DNA of 5,670 nucleotides from assembly GCA_009774155.1 (NCBI GenBank), contig VSNE01000191.1, positions 1-5,670 of the forward strand, in the 5' to 3' direction. Under the pieces are notes generated by a model that saw only the letters and a program-made list of their open reading frames with translations, did no database searches and was not told where the DNA came from. Origin of the DNA: Lachnospiraceae bacterium. GTDB taxonomy: Bacteria; Bacillota; Clostridia; Lachnospirales; Lachnospiraceae. Positions 1-5,670 of the stretch are shown piece after piece. A program made the position numbers and the translations under genes. Numbering within the stretch: position 1 is the first letter of the stretch; each line of letters opens with the position of its first letter.

Positions 1-16
1 GGATAAGGTAGATAAG

Positions 17-1009
17 TTGAAAGTATGTGTAGTTGGTCTTGGCTCCATGGGAAAAAGGCGTATCCGGCTCCTGCAAAGCATCCATAGAGAAACAGACATT
101 TATGGGATCGATTTAAGCGAAGAAAGATGCAGGGATGCTGAACGGAAGTTTGGAATAAAAACAAGTGCCGATTTATCGTCTGTTTTGGAGCAATATCACA
201 TTTCCTGCGCTTTTATATGTACTGCTCCCCTCTCCCACGCCGGAATTATCACATTATGTCTGGAACATCAGGTGAATGTTTTTACGGAGCTTAATCTTGT
301 TCCGGATGATTATGAAAAAAATATGGATTTGGCGAAGCGCAGCGGCTGCACCCTGTTTCTGTCGTCAACAATGATGTACAGAGCAGAAACGGAGTATATG
401 AAGAATAAGGTCAGAAGCCGATGTGAGCCGTATACCTACACCTATCATATTGGACAATATCTGCCGGACTGGCATCCATGGGAATCCTTTCATGATTTCT
501 TTATCAGTGATAAACGGACCAACGGCTGCAGAGAGCTTTTTGCCGTTGAACTGCCCTGGATAGTTGATGTATTTGGCCCCATCCGCAATGTGAAGGCTGT
601 GAAGGGCCGGACATCGGCCTTAAATATCAGCTATGCGGACACCTATCTGGTATTAATAGAGCATGAACAGGGACATAGGGGGGCCTTATGCATTGATGTT
701 GTCTGCAGGAAGGCAGTGCGCAATCTGGAAATATACAGTGAAAATACATATATCCATTGGAACGGAACTCCGGACGGGTTGTTCCAGTATGATATCGAAG
801 GAAAAACGGACAGGCAGATTTCTCTGTATGACAGTGTGGATAAATTAGAGGGATACAGCTCTACTATTATTGAAGACGCATATCTTCGCGAAATAATAAA
901 CTTCTTTTCTGTCGTAGAGGGAAAGGAGACTCCAAGATACAGCTTTCAAAAGGACCTGAAAATACTTGAAATAATTGATCAAATCGAAGGAGAATTTTCA
1001 GATGAGTAG
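17..1009 (+). CDS. Gfo/Idh/MocA-family oxidoreductase-like protein with altered active-site motifs
   Basis: 330 residues from a TTG start, a usual length for the family. The N-terminal Rossmann fold shows the glycine-rich nucleotide turn GLGSMG (residues 7-12) after a beta strand (KVCVV), and an acidic strand end at D32. The C-terminal half carries YLPDW (148-152), also present in the next gene, marking both as one subgroup often seen in nonulosonic acid/surface-glycan loci. Oddly, the family's EKP catalytic motif is replaced by ELN (91-93), and the region matching the usual D-x-x-H motif (about 172-187, RELFAVELPW) has no histidine. It may therefore bind NAD(P) and sugar without standard dehydrogenase chemistry, or act as partner to its neighbour. 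The TTG gives the typical family N-terminus and follows a weak AAGG at 5-8, but the frame is open to the left edge, so a start upstream is possible. Its end overlaps the next gene by 8 bases. The family is clear; the substrate is unknown. Confidence 0.9.
   Translation: MKVCVVGLGSMGKRRIRLLQSIHRETDIYGIDLSEERCRDAERKFGIKTSADLSSVLEQYHISCAFICTAPLSHAGIITLCLEHQVNVFTELNLVPDDYEKNMDLAKRSGCTLFLSSTMMYRAETEYMKNKVRSRCEPYTYTYHIGQYLPDWHPWESFHDFFISDKRTNGCRELFAVELPWIVDVFGPIRNVKAVKGRTSALNISYADTYLVLIEHEQGHRGALCIDVVCRKAVRNLEIYSENTYIHWNGTPDGLFQYDIEGKTDRQISLYDSVDKLEGYSSTIIEDAYLREIINFFSVVEGKETPRYSFQKDLKILEIIDQIEGEFSDE
986..992 (+). promoter_or_regulatory. Ribosome binding site deciding the start of the second oxidoreductase
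   Basis: GAAGGAG lies 9 bases before the ATG at 1002, inside the end of the preceding gene. It supports the ATG at 1002 over the in-frame TTG at 975, which would add nine residues with no role in the Rossmann fold and lies upstream of this site. Confidence 0.75.
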
Positions 1010-1958
1010 TCTGAGGGTATGTTTTATCGGAATTGGATCTATTGCAAAGCGTCATATCAAAAACCTTCACGAGATTTGCGCTGAAAAGGGGCTGGCGGTC
1101 AAGGTTGACTGTGTAAGGAGGAAAGGGCATTCCTGTGAGCCAGGCGCTGATCTGTCAGGTCTTATCAATGCTGTTTACTACAATTTTGAAGAGATGCCGC
1201 AGGATTACGACATAATTTTTATTACTAATCCTACCTCCCTGCACCTAGAAACCTTGAAAAGCGTCCGGGATAAATCAAAGCATTTTTTTATTGAAAAACC
1301 AGTATCTGATGAGACCTTTGAGGAGAATGAAATTGAAAGACTCTGTTTGTCTCCTGAACAGATAATCTATGTTGCCTGTCCGCTGAGATATCATTTGGTG
1401 ATTCAATATCTCAAAAGGAATATGGATCTGTCAAAGGTATTTAGTATACGCTGCATCAGTTCAAGCTATCTTCCGGACTGGAGGGCCAAAACCGACTATC
1501 GGAAAACCTACAGCGCCCGCAGAGCGCTGGGGGGCGGAGTTGCAATAGATCTGATTCATGAGTGGGATTATATTACTTATTTATTCGGCTTTCCCCGGAA
1601 GGTGAAAAGCTTTCGGGAAAAGGTATCCAATCTGGAGATCGATACCGATGATATTGCGCTGTATATTGCAAAATATGAAAATATGACTGCGGAGCTTCAT
1701 CTGGATTATTTCGGAAGAAAGCCCATACGGGAGCTTCAGTTATTTATGGAAAATGACACTCTTATATGCGATTTGCTTTCCTGCTCCATTTATTTTAAGA
1801 ACGCCGGTAAGACAGTCTCCTTCCGTGAGTCGCGTAATGATTTCCAGAAAAGGGAAATGGATCATTTTCTGAATCAAATCCTGAAAAAACAAAGCAGCGA
1901 AAATGATTTAGAACATGCCTTTAAGGTTTTAAAGCTGGCAAAGGGAGATATGGGATGA
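1002..1958 (+). CDS. Gfo/Idh/MocA-family NAD(P)-dependent oxidoreductase
   Basis: 318 residues from the ATG at 1002. It probably oxidises or reduces a hydroxyl/keto group on a sugar or sugar-acid intermediate in the cytoplasm. The N-terminal Rossmann domain has the dinucleotide turn GIGSIA (10-15), a TNPTSLH segment (75-81), and the family signature EKP (98-100), whose lysine is catalytic in characterised members. The C-terminal alpha/beta domain has YLPDWR (156-161), DYRKTYSA (165-172), a GGG turn (177-179) and D183-x-x-H186-x-x-D189, matching the family's catalytic Asp/His motif. Unlike its upstream paralogue it therefore keeps the full catalytic set. The last codons overlap the start of the cytidylyltransferase by ATGA, implying coupled translation and a shared pathway. 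The best inference is a step in making a nonulosonic acid or similar sugar; the exact substrate cannot be read from the sequence. An inositol or simple hexose dehydrogenase is possible but less favoured by context. Confidence 0.93.
   Translation: MSSLRVCFIGIGSIAKRHIKNLHEICAEKGLAVKVDCVRRKGHSCEPGADLSGLINAVYYNFEEMPQDYDIIFITNPTSLHLETLKSVRDKSKHFFIEKPVSDETFEENEIERLCLSPEQIIYVACPLRYHLVIQYLKRNMDLSKVFSIRCISSSYLPDWRAKTDYRKTYSARRALGGGVAIDLIHEWDYITYLFGFPRKVKSFREKVSNLEIDTDDIALYIAKYENMTAELHLDYFGRKPIRELQLFMENDTLICDLLSCSIYFKNAGKTVSFRESRNDFQKREMDHFLNQILKKQSSENDLEHAFKVLKLAKGDMG
1941..1947 (+). promoter_or_regulatory. Ribosome binding site of the cytidylyltransferase gene
   Basis: AAGGGAG lies 7 bases before the ATG at 1955, within the last codons of the preceding gene. 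It supports this start, whose ATG shares an ATGA with the upstream stop codon. Confidence 0.7.
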
Positions 1959-2743
1959 AAATATTATTTACAATCTGCGGAAGGGCAGGCTCCAAGGGAA
2001 TTAAAAATAAAAATATCAGCGGATTTCTGGGAATTCCTCTTCCGTATTATACGTATGGGGCTATTGAGCTGTTTCTGGACAAGCACAGGGATATTGACGC
2101 GGATATTGCAGTAAATACTGACAGCCGGGGGCTTCTGAAGCTGTTTGACGAATTAAAAAATAAAAAAATCTGTCTTTTAGAGCGCAGAAAAGAAATAAGC
2201 ACGGATTCCGCTCCTAAAATCGCTGTTATTCTGGACTGCGTAGAACGAATGGAAGTGATGCGGAAAAAACAATATGATGTGGTAATTGATCTGGATCTTA
2301 CATCTCCGCTGAGAACGGTCAGGGATATTGAACATCTGGTACAAAAACAGTCTGAAACACAATGCGATGTAGCGTTCTCCGTCACAGCAGCCAGAAGAAA
2401 CCCCTGGTTTAACATGGTTAAAAAGGGGGACAAAGGATATGGCAGAGTGATTTCTTCCCATTTTAATGCAAGGCAGGAAGCGCCGGAGGTCTTCGATATG
2501 AATGCGTCCCTATATGCATATAAACCGGAATATCTCCGGCTTCAAAAAGGAGTCCTGGATGGATATTCCGAAGTAATTACTATGTATGATACCGGGATTC
2601 TGGATCTGGATCATGCGGAGGATCTGGAATTAATGGAAGTAATTGCGGAGCATTTATATAAAACAAAACCCGAATTTGGAGCAATCCGTAAGTATGCCGA
2701 AGCAGTCGTAAAAGGCATAGGACTTCCAGAGGTAGATACTTGA
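1955..2743 (+). CDS. CMP-sugar synthetase (acylneuraminate cytidylyltransferase family, NeuA/LegF/PtmB-like)
   Basis: 262 residues, a typical length for the catalytic domain alone. It likely transfers CMP from CTP to a nonulosonic acid (sialic, legionaminic or a relative), giving the activated donor in the cytoplasm. The nucleotide-binding N-terminus CGRAGSKGIKNKN (8-20) is the family's RxGSKxxxxKN motif. Further signatures are NTDS (54-57), DLDLTSPLR (112-120, where many members read LLQPTSPLR), the sugar-site segment RQEAPEVFDMNASLY (173-187), and the metal-site region DTGILDLDHAEDLE (212-225). The form of the first and third motifs resembles the PtmB/legionaminic branch more than bacterial NeuA, but this is from memory of the families. 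No lipid-A or capsule Kdo signature (KdsB) is evident. It overlaps both neighbours by 4 bases, tying the two oxidoreductases and the membrane glycosyltransferase to the same glycan pathway. The family is secure; the exact sugar is not. Confidence 0.93.
   Translation: MKILFTICGRAGSKGIKNKNISGFLGIPLPYYTYGAIELFLDKHRDIDADIAVNTDSRGLLKLFDELKNKKICLLERRKEISTDSAPKIAVILDCVERMEVMRKKQYDVVIDLDLTSPLRTVRDIEHLVQKQSETQCDVAFSVTAARRNPWFNMVKKGDKGYGRVISSHFNARQEAPEVFDMNASLYAYKPEYLRLQKGVLDGYSEVITMYDTGILDLDHAEDLELMEVIAEHLYKTKPEFGAIRKYAEAVVKGIGLPEVDT
2728..2732 (+). promoter_or_regulatory. Ribosome binding site supporting a TTG start of the membrane glycosyltransferase
   Basis: AGAGG lies 7 bases before the TTG at 2740, which overlaps the upstream TGA as TTGA. 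The next in-frame ATG would give residue 48, beyond the first hydrophobic segment and inside the second, so TTG is the better start. Confidence 0.6.
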
Positions 2744-5406
2744 GCTGCAGATATATCCGTTGGATCAGACAGATAAAATTAATTAGCTGCTTTTTTACAT
2801 TATTTCTGGCTGCCGCGTGTACGAATGCAGAAAAAAATCCGCCAATCCAAATACTTCTGATTTCTGTGAGCGCCGTTCTGATGCTTGAGATTTTTGAAAT
2901 CCTGCGCCTGAAAAATTCATCTGACTGTGCGCAGGGAATGATTTCAGAAAAAAGGCTTCCATATGAATGGGGGATTATGATTGTCTGTATCTGCACAAGG
3001 CTTCCGCTGCTTACACAAATGCAGCGATGGGATGGCGGGCAATATTATTATGCTCTTGGAAATGCATGCAGAGATTTTGATTTTACATGGGAAAGCTTCT
3101 GGAGCGGCTTCAGACTGGTAGGACACCCTGCATTGGGAGCCTCCTTTTTCTGGTCAATCGGAGAATTTCTGGTTCCCAGGGGCGTATTGGGCGTAACTGC
3201 TGTAAATATGGTGATGACAATTGCCGCACTCCTTTGTATTTACCGTCTTTTAAGCAATTACTGGACGGATATGACATGCAGGCAGGCATTTTTTTCCACA
3301 TGTATCCTGACGGTGGCGCCTCTGTATTGTGGAACCTTTTCTTATGTGAATGTGGATTATGCCATGTTTTTATTCTTTATTTTTATGGTGTATACAGAAT
3401 ACAGGAAAGAATATATTCTGATGGCGTTCTGGCTTGTTATGATGCTGATGACCAAGGAGCCGGCCGTGGTGGCTGCTTTTGGATACTTTGCCGCAAAGCT
3501 CTTAGGGGAGCTGCTTGAGGGCCGGCGGAAAAAGCAGCTCTCCCTTTATAGATTCCGTATGTGCGGGTGGCTATGGGTCGGCATCTTCGGCGCTCTTATA
3601 TATATATGCTATATCATCTACCAGGGCAGTCTGTTTATCTGGGGAGGCAATACCTCTGTCAGCTCTTTAATACTGAATGCCCCGGGTCGGCAGTCGGATG
3701 GATTCGGCTTTAACAAAGGCTATATTATTCACATACTTAAACAGATTTTTATTCTGAATTTTACCTGGATTTTTTCAGCGTTATTAATTGTCTCTTTGAT
3801 ACTTTGTCTGAGTAAAAGAAACGAGGGAGAGAAGGCAGGCGGCAGCCCCGTCCTGGGACTGACCGGCGCGTTGGCGGCATTTGCAGCTTTTAACTGCAGC
3901 TATAGAACCGCAGCGTTATGCCGGTATCAGGTGTTGCCGGTTATGCTGGTAATTATAATTGCAGTACTTATATCCTATCAGTACTTATATCCATTGATAA
4001 ATCCCGCGTATGCCCGCTCTGCGGCAGTGATGGCCGGAGGACTGCTGTTGATCCAGAGCTTTTATTCCATTGACCCTCTTTCCAATGCATTGTTTCCCAG
4101 ACTGAATACAGGAAACGGATTTATTTTACAGACGGACTATGACTCTGATTATTACGGCGACGGATTGGTCTACAACGCACAGTATATGGGACTTGACAGG
4201 GTTTTGAACCGGATGCTGAAGGAGGCCGGATACGATTCATCCATTCAGATTTTCAATGCGGGTACTGAGATAGCCGGTGTTCAGCTTAACGGCAATACGT
4301 TCCGCTACCGTCTGAGATGGGATTCATCCGGGAAAATAAGAGAGGTATATGACGATGCTTCGATCAATGACAGCGGAAATACAATCCGGCTTATTTCCAC
4401 TCAGGAGCTGTTTGGCAAGCTGCCTTATCAATATGATGATTTTATTGACCGGACTGGCGGACTGGCAGATAAAGGGCTTGTCTACTTTATACCATACTAC
4501 GGAGAGGATGAAACGGAAATCCTGGACTGCCTGAAAAAATATTATTTTATCGGCGAACGAAGAACGGTTCAGTCCGGCCAGTGGGAAATCGCATACTACC
4601 CTTTGGATAAAGCAGACAGCTTTGAGGGATATTCTCTGTCCGATTTTCCGGAGTATCAGGAGACAGACAGCAGGATAATGATGCACAGTACAGAGGAGAT
4701 TACCGATTACTTGGAAAGTTGTGAACCGGATAACGCTCTGGTGCAAAGGGAGACCGCCCGGAGACTGTATGGGAATTATCAGGCGCTTCCTCTTACGGAG
4801 GAGAGAATCTGCCTGAAGGAAAATGATGTCGTTAATATTATCTGTCATGCTTACTTTGAAAACAAGGAGCTTCCGCTTCAATATTTTGGAAATCATACAG
4901 ATAATATATTCACCACTCCAATTGGAAGCGGGGAGCTGATAGAAGAACTGGAAGCTCTGCTTCCTGACGCTTGTCTGAACGAACCGCTCAGCGCCGACTA
5001 TCAGGTGCCCGATACCTATCCGGCCGCGGGCAGATACCGCGGAAAAACCATACATATTGAAATGCTGCCCCTCAGTATTTCCGGAACTGTTGAGTTCTCC
5101 CGGGAGGCAGCGGACGAGGCATATCTGAACGCTTATCATTTCTGTAAAGAATACAGAAGAAATCAGGAGCTTAAGCTTTTGTCAGTTTCCAATCTGCATC
5201 TTTTGAAGGATGCAGACTCCGCAGAGTATCATAAGACTCTGAATGAAATAGATATCTATTATCACCGGAAAGCGGCTTTGCACGACAGGGAATTTGAAAA
5301 AATGCTGGAGGAATACTGGAGCATTGACAGCAGGGAGTATTACAGCAGGATAGATAAAATGGCCAGGGCAGTATTGCTGAAGCGGCAAATCGGAGGAAAC
5401 CAATGA
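2740..5406 (+). CDS. GT-C-type membrane glycosyltransferase candidate with C-terminal trigger-factor/FKBP-like domain
   Basis: 888 residues from a TTG start. Residues 1-445 are polytopic, with hydrophobic segments near 13-29, 36-55, 77-92, 131-145, 149-169, 184-197, 205-219, 227-256, 276-295, 337-356, 370-385, 398-416 and 426-442. The first large loop has RWDGGQYYY (96-104) and then GHPALG (128-133), the layout of GT-C enzymes (PMT/ArnT/GT39-like), where a loop aspartate (here D98) is catalytic and the donor is lipid-linked. Residues ~446-640 are an extracytoplasmic domain of unrecognised fold. From ~640 the sequence resembles a secreted trigger factor/FKBP foldase: TEEITDYL (651-658), an FKBP-like core (~693-780) from NDVVNI through IGSGELIEELEALL (728-741) to YRGKTIHIEMLPLSI (766-780), then a charged helical arm ending like trigger-factor C-termini (FEKMLEEYWSIDSREYY, 852-868). 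FKBP pocket aromatics and the PGFE motif look lost, so binding is likelier than prolyl isomerisation. It overlaps the secreted-protein gene by ATGA. The donor and acceptor are unknown. The GT-C call is moderate and the FKBP-like call rests on motif reading. Confidence 0.85.
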   Translation: MSCRYIRWIRQIKLISCFFTLFLAAACTNAEKNPPIQILLISVSAVLMLEIFEILRLKNSSDCAQGMISEKRLPYEWGIMIVCICTRLPLLTQMQRWDGGQYYYALGNACRDFDFTWESFWSGFRLVGHPALGASFFWSIGEFLVPRGVLGVTAVNMVMTIAALLCIYRLLSNYWTDMTCRQAFFSTCILTVAPLYCGTFSYVNVDYAMFLFFIFMVYTEYRKEYILMAFWLVMMLMTKEPAVVAAFGYFAAKLLGELLEGRRKKQLSLYRFRMCGWLWVGIFGALIYICYIIYQGSLFIWGGNTSVSSLILNAPGRQSDGFGFNKGYIIHILKQIFILNFTWIFSALLIVSLILCLSKRNEGEKAGGSPVLGLTGALAAFAAFNCSYRTAALCRYQVLPVMLVIIIAVLISYQYLYPLINPAYARSAAVMAGGLLLIQSFYSIDPLSNALFPRLNTGNGFILQTDYDSDYYGDGLVYNAQYMGLDRVLNRMLKEAGYDSSIQIFNAGTEIAGVQLNGNTFRYRLRWDSSGKIREVYDDASINDSGNTIRLISTQELFGKLPYQYDDFIDRTGGLADKGLVYFIPYYGEDETEILDCLKKYYFIGERRTVQSGQWEIAYYPLDKADSFEGYSLSDFPEYQETDSRIMMHSTEEITDYLESCEPDNALVQRETARRLYGNYQALPLTEERICLKENDVVNIICHAYFENKELPLQYFGNHTDNIFTTPIGSGELIEELEALLPDACLNEPLSADYQVPDTYPAAGRYRGKTIHIEMLPLSISGTVEFSREAADEAYLNAYHFCKEYRRNQELKLLSVSNLHLLKDADSAEYHKTLNEIDIYYHRKAALHDREFEKMLEEYWSIDSREYYSRIDKMARAVLLKRQIGGNQ
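4657..5403 (+). other. Trigger-factor/FKBP-like module within the glycosyltransferase C-terminus
   Basis: This segment covers residues ~640-888. In order it has an entry helix with TEEITDYL, a linker with charged pairs, an FKBP-like beta/alpha core (nt 4816-5079) with the IGSG turn and the closing GK-x-hydrophobic strand, and an alpha-helical arm (nt 5080-5403). The order matches secreted FKBP-type foldases and trigger factor minus the ribosome-binding domain. The usual acidic DG loop and PGFE helix start are replaced (ENKELP, EELE), suggesting a non-catalytic client-binding role. The module lies after the last membrane segment, so it should be outside the membrane. Confidence 0.65.
5392..5396 (+). 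promoter_or_regulatory. Strong ribosome binding site of the secreted-protein gene
   Basis: GGAGG lies 6 bases before the ATG at 5403, inside the last codons of the glycosyltransferase gene. It is the closest match to the Shine-Dalgarno consensus in the window, consistent with higher expression of the secreted protein. Confidence 0.75.
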
Positions 5407-5670
5407 GAAAATTTCATGGATTAATAAAAGCATTGATGATAGCGCTTATATTAGCAGGAATGTGCTGTCCGATGTGTACATCAGCGGAAAAAGACGGATT
5501 ATTTGAGGGAATGGGTACCATGGACAATCCATACCGGATTCATACCGCGGAGGATCTGATGCTGCTGCGTGATACCGTAAATAAAGTCGGTATTACATAT
5601 GAGGAATGCTATTTTTTGCAGACGGATAATCTTGATTTCTCTGAAATAGCTAATTGGAAGCCTATTGGGC
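5403..5670 (+). CDS. Secreted surface protein with GLUG-like beta-helix start (partial, 3' end missing)
   Basis: The first 89 residues are visible and the frame is open at the right edge. A Sec signal peptide is clear: MRKFHGLIK basic start, hydrophobic core ALMIALILAG, and likely cleavage after CTSA (residue 28) before EKDG. Four cysteines crowd the end of the signal region (21, 22, 25) and the mature part (69); there is no convincing lipobox. The mature start has the pattern F-x-G-x-GT-x-DNPY-x-I-x-TAEDL-x-x-LRD-x-VN (34-60), then YFLQTDNLDFS (70-80) and NWKPIG (84-89). This is the usual opening of right-handed beta-helix surface proteins with GLUG-type repeats in Firmicutes, often adhesin-like or wall-bound. 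The ATG overlaps the glycosyltransferase stop as ATGA and follows a strong GGAGG. Context makes it a plausible client of that enzyme, which is inference. The total length and any anchor cannot be seen. Confidence 0.88.
   Translation, partial: MRKFHGLIKALMIALILAGMCCPMCTSAEKDGLFEGMGTMDNPYRIHTAEDLMLLRDTVNKVGITYEECYFLQTDNLDFSEIANWKPIG

Noticed and set aside
975..1001. TTG start at 975 extending the second oxidoreductase by nine residues
   Set aside because: The GAAGGAG at 986-992 is placed for the ATG at 1002, and the extra residues precede the normal first beta strand of the fold.
2047..2433. 128-codon minus-strand frame opposite the cytidylyltransferase
   Set aside because: It is antisense to a gene with clear catalytic motifs. 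Its Ser/Arg-rich, low-complexity translation is typical of a shadow.
2740..2823. Possible lipoprotein signal (LAAAC, residues 23-27) at the glycosyltransferase N-terminus
   Set aside because: The -3 residue is Ala rather than the usual Leu/Val-type lipobox residue, and many membrane segments follow, so this is better read as the first transmembrane helix.
3087..3518. 143-codon plus-strand frame inside the membrane part of the glycosyltransferase
   Set aside because: It is an out-of-frame shadow of a well-supported gene, lacking a convincing ribosome site or domain.
4324..5139. 271-codon minus-strand reading frame opposite the glycosyltransferase
   Set aside because: It lies wholly antisense to a well-supported gene. 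The translation shows no recognisable motif, and the operon is entirely plus-strand.
5403..5490. Lipobox reading of the cysteines in the signal peptide of the secreted protein
   Set aside because: GMC and PMC contexts do not fit a good lipobox, and a Sec cleavage after CTSA fits better.

Overview
The window is a tightly packed plus-strand operon of five genes with no intergenic space. Four genes are complete and the fifth runs off the right edge. Moderate GC, strong AGGAG-type ribosome sites, two TTG starts and the protein styles suggest an anaerobic Firmicute of the Clostridia/Lachnospiraceae kind. This is inference from style; no taxonomic marker gene is present.

Left half (17-2743): two adjacent, divergent Gfo/Idh/MocA-type NAD(P)-dependent sugar oxidoreductases, then a CMP-sugar synthetase of the acylneuraminate cytidylyltransferase family (NeuA/LegF/PtmB-like). 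Together they look like part of a pathway that makes and activates a nonulosonic (sialic/legionaminic-like) acid or related acidic sugar for surface glycans or glycoproteins. The condensing synthase, epimerase and aminotransferase genes are not in view and may lie upstream.

Right half (2740-5670): an 888-residue polytopic GT-C-type glycosyltransferase candidate, followed by the start of a secreted protein with a signal peptide and the opening of a GLUG-like beta-helix surface domain. The glycosyltransferase has a long extracytoplasmic tail. The last ~250 residues of that tail read like a secreted trigger-factor/FKBP-type foldase: an entry helix, a degenerate FKBP core with an intact IGSG turn, and a helical C-terminal arm. 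A GT-C membrane glycosyltransferase fused to an FKBP/trigger-factor-like module, translationally coupled to a secreted protein, is the most unusual point in the window. It suggests, as a hypothesis, a dedicated system that captures an exported protein as it emerges and glycosylates it.

Every junction overlaps (8, 4, 4 and 4 bases), so the genes are probably co-transcribed and translationally coupled. I see no internal promoter, terminator, RNA gene, mobile element or repeat array, and no gene-free stretch over 300 bases.
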